DNA from: Conchocele bisecta | Lineage: Eukaryota > Mollusca > Bivalvia > Lucinida > Thyasiridae | NCBI GenBank assembly: GCA_029237695.1 | Contig: CM055277.1 | Coordinates: 43,310,242 to 43,374,241 of the forward strand | Reading direction: 5' to 3' | Length of the DNA: 64,000 bases | Shown here: positions 12,306-21,380 of the stretch, one piece after another | How the letters are laid out: the number at the start of each line of letters is the position of its first letter | Numbering within the stretch: the stretch's first letter is position 1 | The notes under the pieces: model-generated | Database searches by the model: none | What the model was told of the DNA's origin: nothing | The model's input: only the letters and a program-made list of their open reading frames with translations | Position numbers and translations under genes: made by a program

Positions 12306-12801
12306 TCATCAATCTAGGCCCCGTGCAGGCACCGGGGCGAGATCAACTGATCCTGAGAATAGTGCTGCAGTAGCCATTGCTTGTCGTAAAAGGCGACTAA
12401 ACTGGCTTAACGATTGGGTTCATACTTTCCGGAACCCACTATACCGGATTTGGCCCTCATGTACATTTTTGGCTTTCTTGTATGTGAGAGTTGAGTCGGG
12501 CTATGCCCCATATATAAAAGTAAGATTAGCGCTAATCCTATTACTTTTAGGGGATGGGATAAATGATGCTGGTGTGGCGAGGGCCTGGCACCAGATCAGG
12601 TTGTTCTAATTTCAGGACTGAATATATATTTTGATTGTAAATATTGAGTTCTGAAGTTGGGATTTACCCCCCTTGGACAGGTGGATACGGGACTCGACCC
12701 CGTTGACCCGTCTGCGTGTAGACTCCCTGAGGCTTGTACCTCTATGTCAGAAAAGCGGACGTTAAACCCTATTCACTCACTCACTCACTCATCAATCTAG
12801 G
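12306..12801 (+). mobile_element. SINE-like retroposon S1, full-length copy
   Basis: A 470-bp body (12319-12788) is flanked by a 13-bp target duplication, TCATCAATCTAGG (12306-12318 and 12789-12801). It starts CCCCGTGCAGGCACCGGGGC and ends in a CACT microsatellite tail (TTCACTCACTCACTCAC), as retroposons do. Internal landmarks are TTGTCGTAAAAGGCGACTAA and GCCTGGCACCAGATCAGG. Neither a reverse transcriptase nor a clear A box is visible, so it is non-autonomous. Confidence 0.88.
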
Positions 12802-12829
12802 AGTGGGTGGCAGGTGGGAGCATGTGATA

Positions 12830-13270
12830 GGAATTTAACGATCGGGATTCAGCCTTACCAGAATCCCGACCGGAGACCTGGTTTGGCCCTCATGTACGTC
12901 TTGGTCTTTCTTGTATGTGAGAGTTGAATCTGGTTATACCCCTTATACGAGTAATATGATTATTCGTGATCCTATTACTTTTAGGGGAAGGGGCCAAGTG
13001 GCTGGTGTGGTATGCACCAGGTCCGGTTATTTCCGGGCTGAATATATTATTTTTTTTCGATGTAAATATTCCATTGTGACTTTCCCCCCAAATACAGCAG
13101 GTTGAATACAGGATCGAACCCGTTGGGTCGGCCTTAAATGACCTTAGCTGTTGACAGGCTGTTAAACACCAGTATGTGAGAGTTGGATCTGGTTATACCT
13201 CTTGTATGAGTAATAAGATTATTGTAATCCTATTACTTTTAGGCGAAGGGGCCAAGTGGCTTTGGAACAT
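12830..13270 (+). mobile_element. SINE-like elements S2, two diverged copies
   Basis: Shares the block TTGTATGTGAGAGTTGAATC, the GGGAAGGGGCCAAGTG block and GACCTTAGCTGTTGACAGGC with copies at 13998, 14335, 16125 and (inverted) 25355 and 31625. It is clearly related to S1 through the middle (TATGTGAGAGTTGA, CCTATTACTTTTAGGGGA). The 13170-13270 piece is a truncated second copy. Confidence 0.75.
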
Positions 13271-13527
13271 CACTAAATATCAGTGCTTCTGGTGGTTTGA
13301 ACCCGAATTCTGCCACATAGTTTGGGTTATTTTCGTGTTTTATTCTAACACGTTGTTGGAGTTTCATCAATCTCGGAAGCTGACATCTTGGTAGAACTGC
13401 AGTGTATTATATCTAATTTCTGATTGATCCATAATAAGTCATGAACCATAAAATATGTAATGACAGGTGAAGCACATAAAAGAGCATAATGGTGAGAATG
13501 GCTGAATAACGTAAACTTGCATACATC

Positions 13528-13601
13528 GATGGTCTAGTAACAGAAGGTCGTAACTGCTATGCTAAAGCATAGCAGTTACGACCTTATGTTACTAGACCAT
13601 C
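13528..13601. repeat. Near-perfect 36-bp-arm hairpin
   Basis: GATGGTCTAGTAACAGAAGG onward through 13563 pairs with 13566-13601, with a 2-nt AA spacer and one mismatch. The flanks do not continue the pairing. It could be a very short foldback element or a transcribed hairpin. Confidence 0.9.
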
Positions 13602-13997
13602 AATATGACAGACATGTTTTTACCATTGCTATTGTAAACATGTACTGTTTCTCTGAATAAATTGGTTTTTATGGTTTCCATTCTGAACATACATGTCAAT
13701 AATCCATTGTGAAATTAACTGAATGTAACTTTAAAGGCTATTAAAAGGCAAATAGAAAGAACGAAATAAACACACATATATTGACAATCATAATTTGTGT
13801 TATTGTATATTGATAATCACGACATTGTGATTCTGTATAATTAGACAAAAACAATAGTTCCATATCAAAGTTGAACCTCTTCACCAATATGAAGTTTTAA
13901 AGTGTGGAAACAGAGTCACAATTGTAGCCAGCCTCAATTGAGAATTACATGAATATTATATTGTCGTCAGCTGGCTTTCTTAATGATATCTGTCTTT

Positions 13998-14250
13998 TAT
14001 GGGTAATTTAACGATCGGGGGTTCATCCTTACCGGAAACCCTACTGGAGACCTGGTATTTTTGTATGTGACAGTTGAATCTAGCTATACCCCTTATGTGA
14101 GTATTATGATTATTCGTAATCCTATTACATGTACTTTTATGGGAAGGGGCCAAGTGACTTTGATGTGGTATGGACCTGGCACCAGGTCAGGTTATTCTAA
14201 TATCAGGGCTGAATATATTTTTCCCCGATGTAAATATTCTGTTCCGATTT
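13998..14250 (+). mobile_element. SINE-like element S2
   Basis: Carries the family blocks TTTAACGATCGGGGGTTCAT, TTGTATGTGACAGTTGAATC and ACCTGGCACCAGGTCAGG; the 3' end is lost. Confidence 0.7.
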
Positions 14251-14334
14251 AATTTTTCTTAACCCTTCTTTTCTTTTACTTAAAAAACTAAACCAAACAC
14301 TGCTGAATTATATTGTGGGTGGCAAGTGAGCGCA

Positions 14335-15000
14335 AGCGATGGGTAATTTAATGATCGGGGTTCATCCTTACCGAATTCCGACTGGAGACCTGGTTTGGCC
14401 CTCGCATACGTCTTTGGCAGGCACCGGGGCGGGATCAACTGATCCTGAGAATAGTGCTGCAGTAGCCATTGCTTGTCGTAAAAGGCGACTAAACTGGCTT
14501 AACGATTGGGTTCATACTTTTCCGGAACCCACTATACCGGATTTGGCCCTCATGTACATTTTTGGCTTTCTTGTATGTGAGAGTTGAGTCGGGCTATACC
14601 CCATATATAAAAGTAAGATTAGCGCTAATCCTATTACTTTTAGGGGATGGGATAAATGATGCTGGTGTGGCGAGGGCCTGGCACCAGATCAGGTTGTTCT
14701 AATTTCAGGACTGAATATATATTTTGATTGTAAATATTGAGTTCTGAAGTTGGGATTTACCCCCCTTGGACAGGTGGATACGGGACTCGACCCCGTTGAC
14801 CCGTCTGCGTGTAGACTCCCTGAGGCTTGTACCTCTATGTCAGAAAAGCGGACGTTAAACCCTATTCACTCACTCACTCACTTTGGCATTTTGTATGTGA
14901 CAGTTGAATCTGGTTATACCCCTTATGTGAGTATTACGATTATTCATAATCCTATTTTAAGGGAAGGGGTCTTATATGACCTTGGTCGTTAAACACAAAT
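14335..15000 (+). mobile_element. SINE-like S2 copy interrupted by S1
   Basis: S2 sequence runs to CTTTGGCA at 14412-14419 and resumes with the duplicated CTTTGGCA at 14881-14888, with an S1 copy in between. It ends near GACCTTGGTCGTTAAACACA with an AAAC-type tail. Confidence 0.8.
14420..14880 (+). mobile_element. SINE-like retroposon S1, second copy
   Basis: 461 bp, nearly identical to 12328-12788 and 9 bp shorter at the 5' end, as expected of 5'-truncated retroposition. Flanked by the 8-bp duplication CTTTGGCA. The near-identity of two copies 2 kb apart indicates recent activity. Confidence 0.9.
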
Positions 15001-15227
15001 AAACAAACTGAATTAAATTTGTGTGTAGCAGTCTAAGGGTTTAACACAATCTGGTTTTTGGCTCTTGGCTGCACACGAGTCGCCTGCTGTCAAAATAGTT
15101 TTTATGGAGAACTATTGAAAACCACAAGAAACAGCAGATGACAAATTGTTGTACGGGATGTTGTTTAGTTATATTGCCCTGTCCAGTGTCTGTCTTTCTC
15201 AATTTGAGAATTTCTCTGAAACTGATC

Positions 15228-15436
15228 CTAACCCATTCCTTTCGGAATACACCTTTACAGTTAAGAAATTTATTAAATATTTTATTTTTGTTATTTCTCA
15301 ATAAAAGTATATATTGTGACCACTCATTTGAATCATCTCAACATGGTGGTCGCGACATACTTCTGAGCGCATAGAAGGAAAATATTTAGGATTTTCCGCA
15401 AATATAATGGCGTATCCTCAGCATGAAAAGGGTTAA
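15228..15436. mobile_element. TTAA-type foldback MITE, family P3
   Basis: Begins CTAACCCATTCCTTTCGGAA and ends AGCATGAAAAGGGTTAA. It matches the complete copy at 40168-40390, including the TTTGTTATTTCTCAATAAAA block. Confidence 0.75.
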
Positions 15437-15525
15437 AGATATGTGTTATCGATTGTAAAGAATGTTGGAATGCTGAAATTCTGCATTTGCTTTTACACTT
15501 TTGTAAACTACATGCATTGGCATCA

Positions 15526-15710
15526 TTAACCCTTAGAATACGTGAAATATAAATTGTCGTCTGTTTTGTATTTTGTCTTCTTTCTCAATGAAAACATTGT
15601 TTGACAGAAATTTATTATCTAAAATGTTGTCAAAGCATGTTTTTGATCATACAAATGGATAATAAAAGAACAGCAGACAACAAAATTTAATTCAGCATTG
15701 TAAAGTTTAA
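15526..15710. mobile_element. TTAA-type foldback MITE, family P2
   Basis: Opens TTAACCCTTAGAATACG and closes TTCAGCATTGTAAAGTTTAA; inner arms AAAACATTGTTTGACA and TGTCAAAGCATGTTTT match the 11949 and 17998 copies. Confidence 0.72.
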
Positions 15711-15907
15711 GAGAACAAATTTTCTAAACTCAGTTTCATGGAAATTCTCATCAAGACAAATCTCAGACATGAATATTATTATACATTGTAACTTAAGTTT
15801 TCAACATGTTGAAATAAATAAAATCTAAACAATTACCAAGTTGTTCCATTTTTATGGCATTTCCAAGTTTATAGACATTGCCCAGTACAGCACGATTGAC
15901 CATTATC

Positions 15908-16105
15908 AGGGGGCCGTTTCACTAAACTTTGTACAACTAAAATGTTCGTAAGTGCAAATTTAGAATCGTCTGGAAATTTCAATTGATGGATTTACATTTA
16001 TTGAGCATAGGCTGCATAACATTGTTAATGTGACATTTACAGACTATCATAATTTTGCACTTACAAACATTTTAGTCGTAGGAAGTTTAGTGAAACGGCC
16101 CCCAG
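15908..16105. mobile_element. Foldback MITE M3
   Basis: Termini GGGGGCCGTTTCACTAAAC and its reverse complement (GTTTAGTGAAACGGCCCCC) enclose AAATGTTCGTAAGTGCAAAT, which pairs with TTTGCACTTACAAACATTTT. This terminus is, to my recollection, widespread in marine invertebrates. Confidence 0.85.
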
Positions 16106-16330
16106 GTCAGGCGGTTGGTTGCGCGGATATGAAAGGCAAGTTTAACGGTGGGGTTCATCTTTGACAGAATCACGATATCCTGGTTTGGCTCTCATAATCC
16201 GGTTATACCAAGCAATAGGATTAGTACTTATCATATTGCTTTTAGGGAGTGGGGCTAAGTGACTGGTAAATATGACCTTAGCTGTTGACAGGCCATGGGA
16301 TAAGGTGTTCAGTTTGCAAACACTGTATCT
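16106..16330 (+). mobile_element. SINE-like S2 fragment
   Basis: Contains GGTTCATCTTTGACAGAATC, TAGGGAGTGGGGCTAAGTG and GACCTTAGCTGTTGACAGGC, as in the S2 copies upstream. Confidence 0.6.
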
Positions 16331-16625
16331 GCAGATCTACCTGATCGGGGTCTACACTCTTCTCAATGGATTTGCATAAACATTCCTGTTGCCTCCAACA
16401 CATTTCAGATCCATATCAAGATGAACAAGTACTGTCTGATCAGGATCTCCACTGGTAAAACACTCAATAAACAGTTTGCTGTTGTGGTGGTTCAGTAGCA
16501 GATATACAGCTATACTGGCCACAAATGTCATAAGCCCCATTTCTCCAATCACAGATCATCAGGCGCACAGTGGACACAAATATTATAAAAGCCCCATTTC
16601 TCCCAATCACATATCAGGAGCTAGT
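16330..16625. mobile_element. Diverged M1 foldback copies
   Basis: The end CATAAGCCCCATTTCTCCAA is the M1 right terminus, present twice (about 16530 and 16590), suggesting a duplicated or rearranged end. Confidence 0.55.
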
Positions 16626-16766
16626 CTGGTCACAAAATTAATGTCCTAAGCCAGAAATAAAAGAAAATATAAATAATTTTCATCTGCTATTTTACAAGAC
16701 AGCAAAGAGTTAAAACAGCATGACTGAATCAGCAAAAAATAAAATCAGAGTGACCTCACGAGCGAT

Positions 16767-16988
16767 CAGGCGTCAGTTTCACTGAACTTTGTACGACTAA
16801 AATGTTTGTAAGTGCAAAATTATGATAGTCTGTAAATTTCACATTAACAATGTTTTCTTGTAAACAGTTATTGGATTTACATTTATTGAACATATGCAGC
16901 CTATGCTCAATGAATGTAAATCCATCAATTGACATTTTCAGACGATCCTAAATTTTAGTCGTACAAAGTTTAGTGAAACAGGCCCCTG
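16767..16988. mobile_element. Foldback MITE M3, second copy
   Basis: Same termini and inner arms as 15908-16105 (AGTTTCACTGAACTTTGTAC, then GTACAAAGTTTAGTGAAAC), in a rearranged middle. Confidence 0.8.
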
Positions 16989-17207
16989 GTCCAATAGAGC
17001 ATATATTGGTTCATTGTTAGATGAAAACACAAGAAGACATATCGAAAATTGGCACAGCTGTATTTATTCATAAAAATTTGCTATAAATATTTGTATGGTA
17101 CATGCAAGCAGATAAATGATGGCTTTGACATGAATATATATGTCATAACGCAATAAGAACATAATGTAAATATAACAAGGACAGCATCAGGCCCATACAC
17201 AGCCCCC

Positions 17208-17447
17208 TTAACCCTTTCAACACCACAAGCCTGTATAGTGGTATTGGAAAAAAAGTGTAGATCCAAATGAGCCGGCTCGTGACGAGCCGTCTCATCAGGA
17301 TCTGCACTTTTTGCAAGTAATTTTTGAGAACAAAAACACCCCATGTTCATAAATGGACTGGTCTGAAAATCATTTTGTGATGATTGGATTGGTTGCAAAA
17401 TTAACATATCAAAATCAATTCCAGTTACTTAGGGGTGAGAGGGTTAA
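17208..17447. mobile_element. TTAA-flanked MITE P1, inverted copy
   Basis: Runs from TTAACCCTTTCAACACC to AGGGGTGAGAGGGTTAA with the core GAGCCGGCTCGTGACGAGCC. It is inverted relative to 6848-7094. Confidence 0.8.
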
Positions 17448-17565
17448 TCTGCAGAGGTCTGTCCGTGGATGTGCAAAAAAACATTTTTGGCCCTTCGCAC
17501 CGTCGATAACGCACCCCCCTAAATTAATTCCTGCGTACGGGCCTGAGCATTATCACTAAGTTAAT

Positions 17566-17835
17566 CCCCTTGCTGGCAGCGTTGATAATAAAATGACAAC
17601 TTTAAACACATCTGCCTTACAAACAATGTGAACATAAGTCCGCAATGACCTTGGGTTATCGGACGTGGTATGCAAAACAAAGCACCATTCCTAAACACAT
17701 ATCGTGGTCAAATATTATCAAAATTGGTGAAGCGGTTTGTAAGTTGTTGAAAAATTAAAAGTGTTACTAACGTACGCACGCACGCACGTACATACGCACA
17801 TACATGGACTATTGCTAGCCCCTCTTACCTATCTG
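17566..17835. repeat. Dispersed repeat (copy 2 of 3, inverted)
   Basis: GGTTATCGGACGTGGTATGC, the ACGCACGCACGTAC run and the CTGCGAGGGGATAA end match 7684-7930 in reverse. Confidence 0.65.
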
Positions 17836-17997
17836 CGAGGGGATAACTAGAGTGCATTTTGTATACAAAAACAAGACAAAAACGATAGTATTGTCAGATA
17901 GGACAAATTACAATAGTAAAAGTGATTCAGTAGTGTTTGTTCAATCTCGATGAATCTTCTCAAATAACGATCCCTGTATGACTGGAACTAGCCGGTC

Positions 17998-18208
17998 TTA
18001 ACCCTTGGAATGCTGGGAATGAAAATTGTCGTCTGCTGTTGTTTTATTTTTGCCTTTTCTCAATAAAAACATGTTTTGACAGCATTTTAGAATAATTTCC
18101 ATTGGAAATTATTCTAAAATGCTTTTGAATCATGTTTTTGGTGGAAAAAAATAGAAAAATAAAATAAACAGCAGACAACAAAATTTAATTCAGCAGTGTA
18201 AGGGTTAA
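17998..18208. mobile_element. TTAA-flanked foldback MITE P2, complete
   Basis: TTAACCCTTGGAATGCTG to CAGTGTAAGGGTTAA, with long paired arms (TTGTCGTCTGCTG / CAGCAGACAAC) around AATTTCCATTGGAAATT. Best preserved of the three P2 copies. Confidence 0.85.
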
Positions 18209-18341
18209 AAACTTTACCACAAAATATATATTTCAATAAAATACTACATATTATATACAATAGTAACGTGTATAAACCAAGAAATCAGTAACAATGATGG
18301 AGGATATAACCCTAAAAACGAACACAGCTTTATAAGTCACT

Positions 18342-18581
18342 TGTGGCTGTGACTGGAGAAATGTGGCTTATGGGATTCGAGACCAGTGTATCTCCTGATC
18401 AAACAGCACACTCCTGTCGACTGATAATGATCTATACTGCTTGTTAGAAGCATGTAAGGCATTTCATTGATGGAATGGCGAACAGTGCAGATCCTGATCA
18501 GACTGTGCGGATGCACAGGCTGATCTGGATCTACACTGGTCGCAAAACCCATAAGCCCCATTGCTCTAGTCCCAGCCACAT
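18342..18581. mobile_element. Foldback MITE M1
   Basis: Starts TGTGGCTGTGACTGGAGAAA and ends in the reverse complement region (AGCCCCATTGCTCTAGTCCC then AGCCACA). It is about 240 bp with terminal inverted repeats near 50 bp, as in the copies at 20050, 22577, 29530 and 35272. Confidence 0.82.
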
Positions 18582-18728
18582 TTGACAAATGGGCCTCATG
18601 GGTGTGCTATAGAATAAAAATAAGGATGACGACAAATAAGTATCAAAGTTTCAAGCCAATCTGACTTACGAGATAGCAGGTAGCCATAAACTTTAACAAA
18701 AGTTTAGACGGATGTGGTGGCAGCTATA

Positions 18729-19835
18729 CAGTCTACACTCGTTTACTCAAAGTCGGTTAAGTCGAATTCCCTCGTTACGTCGAATTTATGTCCAAGTCCC
18801 GTTTCAGATCCTTTTATTTTCAATGTAACTGGCTACGGTTAAGTCGAATTTCGTTACTTCGAATTTTCGCCTAATTCGAATAAATTGTTAGGTCCCAAAA
18901 AAAGAATTTGTGTGTAATGTAACTCTAGTTTATGTCCAAGTCCCGTTTCAGATCCTTTTATTTTCAATGTAACTGGCTACGGTTAAGTCGAATTTCGTTA
19001 CGTCGAATTTTCGCCAATTCGAACTAATTGTTAGGTCCCAAAAACAGAAATGTGTGGTATTTCACTCTCGTCAAGTCAAAGTTTACCAGATCAAAGACTG
19101 GACTTGTCTCCTTGTGTAAACCTTTGTAAACACACTTTGAATAAGTGTTAAAGGTGATTTCCTCGACACCAATTAAACTTAGCTCATCTGATTTAATCAG
19201 TTAAGTTATTTTATTTGCTGAAATATTTTATAAATAAATAAATCACTTCAAAAGTTGTCGCACCATGTCAACTTTCGAAACAATTTACGGAAAATTTTCC
19301 CGAATTTCGTTTCAATAAAAAATCGAAGATACAATAAAGATGGTTTTCTCAAATCCATCTTGTCCAGACTCGTTTGCATGTGTCATCAGATGCGAAACGT
19401 TGCCTGAGTATATAGACTGAGTATATAGACTCACATTCACCCTCCGATTGATAAATGCTGTGTGTATAATTATATAATCAAGTCCGGTATGCACAACAAC
19501 TTGTTAATTTCCGGTGTACATGCTTTATTTATTAAACATAATAAAATGTTACTTTACTGCTTTGAATTGTATTTTCTTGTTCCACCCTGATAATACAGAT
19601 ACATGTATGTATACTTAGTTCGACTACACACATGATGTGTGTATAGGCAAACGCAAGTAAACGCATTAGAGTTGCAAAAGTGTAACTCCGTGTGTCACAG
19701 GTTGTATGGGAGTTGCGTCCCGTAACGTGTATGGCAATATTTCGAGGTCCTGTTCAGATTTCATTACGTCAAACTTGGGTTTACTCAAAGTATTTATCAC
19801 AGTCCGACGGACTTCGAGTAAACGAGTGTAGACTG
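18729..19835. mobile_element. Non-autonomous pogo/Tigger-like transposon, 1.1 kb
   Basis: A 20-bp perfect terminal inverted repeat CAGTCTACACTCGTTTACTC (18729-18748) pairs with 19816-19835, and both ends are flanked by TA. Internally there is a duplicated segment (GTTAAGTCGAATTTCGTTAC near 18837 and 18980). CAGT ends, TA targets and AAGTCGAA motifs fit pogo/Tigger elements. No transposase remains. Confidence 0.8.
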
Positions 19836-20049
19836 TATATGTAGCCCGAAAAATATTTCGGAGTACATAAAAACATGGAAACCAGTTCCTGGTATAATAT
19901 ATACGACGTACATGTATAAATCTCATTAGAATCTACAGTATGTTTCAGATCTTTGAAAAAAACACTCCCTTTCCTGTAAATGGAATAGTAAACAAATTAG
20001 CACAGATTGATTGGTTGATTGAACTTTTACGTCCATTCAACAACAAGGT

Positions 20050-20299
20050 CATATGTGGCGGTGACTGGAGAAATGGGGCTTATGGTTTTCGCGACCAGTG
20101 TAGATCCAGATCAGTCTGTGCATCCACAGTCTGATCAGGATCTGCACTATTCGCCATTCTATCAAAGAAACACCCAGCAAGCTTCTATATTAAAAAGCAA
20201 TATAGATTGTTATCAGGCTACAGGAGTGTGCTATTTGATCAGGAGCTACACTGGTCACAAATCCCATAAGCCCCATTTCTCTAGTCACAGCCACATATG
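20050..20299. mobile_element. Foldback MITE M1, complete copy
   Basis: CATATGTGGCGGTGACTGGA at the left and TCACAGCCACATATG at the right. The centre includes CAGTCTGATCAGGATCTGCA and TATTTGATCAGGAGCTACAC. It directly abuts an M2 element. Confidence 0.85.
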
Positions 20300-20527
20300 A
20301 GACGCCCTGTGATTTTGTACCGTCGGACATCTGCATAATCATGAAATACGTTTACAAAATTTACAACATTTTCCGTAAATGGCATCAAAAGTTGACATAA
20401 TTCTCAGAGTACCTGCGGAATTCAATTTTGTCAACTTTTGACTTTATTTATGAAAAATATTGTAAATTTTGTAAACGTATTTAATGAAATGTCCGAAGGT
20501 ACAAAATCACATGGCGTATCTCCTATA
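20294..20527. mobile_element. Foldback MITE M2
   Basis: Left CATATGAGACGCCCTGTGAT and TTTTGTACCGTCGGACAT pair with right ATGTCCGAAGGTACAAAA and TCACATGGCGTATCTCCTAT; the inner arms AAATTTACAACATTTTC/GAAAAATATTGTAAATTT also pair. Related copies are at 43335, 45810 and 46603. Confidence 0.8.
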
Positions 20528-20539
20528 TAAACTAAAAGT

Positions 20540-20644
20540 TGATACATAAGAGCCTGATGAGACGGCTCGCATCGAGCCGGCTCATCTGGATCTGCACTGT
20601 TTGCATAAAACCACAATAACAGACTTTCGGGTTCAAATGGTTAA
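20540..20644. mobile_element. TTAA MITE P1, half copy
   Basis: GAGACGGCTCGCATCGAGCC then TTCGGGTTCAAATGGTTAA. Its terminal TTAA (20641-20644) is shared with the next element. Confidence 0.7.
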
Positions 20645-21126
20645 AGGTACATGCCCACTCAGTAGGCACAAAGTGTATTTTTATATCAGACATCATCTGG
20701 GACATTTTCTGGCCAAAAAAACAAACATTCATTCACCATTACCCCACATATTTATTGGCATTATTATACATTTTATATCGGACGTTTCCACACTGATATC
20801 AGGGGTGATAACCGTGTTTCCTTAACATGTTAACAGACATTACTATTTTGATGTGCAATGATCATATTTTGTAATCTGTTGAAAATATTATTTTTTCAGG
20901 TGACGCATTTAATTAGTATAAATAATTAAAACATATAATGCCTCATTTGCATATGAAAATAGCCTGATACCGCCACGAGTCACTATCAGTAAAATAAATA
21001 TTACTAAATGATTATATCTGTATAGATATAGTATTTTTAGAACTGGTGGAATAATGACACAATTATACACTTATTTAATTCCAATAAAGAACAATGTGTG
21101 CCTACTAAGTGGACATGTACCTTTAA
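20641..21126. mobile_element. TTAA-flanked MITE P5, 486 bp, at the gene's stop codon
   Basis: TTAAAGGTACATGCCCACTC at the left pairs with the right end at 21092-21126 (GGACATGTACCTTTAA). The right TTAA (21123-21126) overlaps the TAA stop codon of the minus-strand BTB-ZF gene, so the whole 3' untranslated region starts inside the element. On the minus strand an ATTAAA lies at 21074-21079 and an AATAAA at 20751-20756, so the element may supply the polyadenylation signal. Other copies are at 53045-53522 and 57185-57699. Confidence 0.85.
20751..20756 (-). promoter_or_regulatory. Candidate polyadenylation signal AATAAA
   Basis: Canonical hexamer on the minus strand about 370 nt after the BTB-ZF stop codon, inside MITE P5. 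A variant ATTAAA at 21074-21079 is a nearer alternative. Prediction only. Confidence 0.35.
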
Positions 21127-21380
21127 TAGTATTCCGGAAACTTGTTTGAATTGGCAACGAACGCCATCGGACCGACATTCATGTACACAGCCGGTTCCAC
21201 TTGTGATGTCACACAGCCGTCAGGTACCAGAGTGAACGGACCGGGAACCTGACCGCCGGTACCCGGCATCAGCTGACCCGCCGGATAGAGGTAGGTGGAG
21301 AGGTGGGGTGGTGGGGGCGCAGTGTCAGGGGGCAGTGGCGATGGCAGGTGGGCGGTGGGAGACCTAGTGGCTGCTGCAGT
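21123..21380 (-). CDS. BTB-ZF exon 11 (C-terminus and stop)
   Basis: Acceptor TTGTCCTACAG; 85 codons plus TAA. Proline-rich start (SPTAHLPSPLPPDTAPPPP), then VPGPFTLVPDGCVTSQ, ending NKFPEYY. GC content is well above the surroundings, as expected of a coding exon. The stop codon overlaps the TTAA target of MITE P5. Confidence 0.85.
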   Translation of the reverse strand, partial: TAAATRSPTAHLPSPLPPDTAPPPPHLSTYLYPAGQLMPGTGGQVPGPFTLVPDGCVTSQVEPAVYMNVGPMAFVANSNKFPEYY

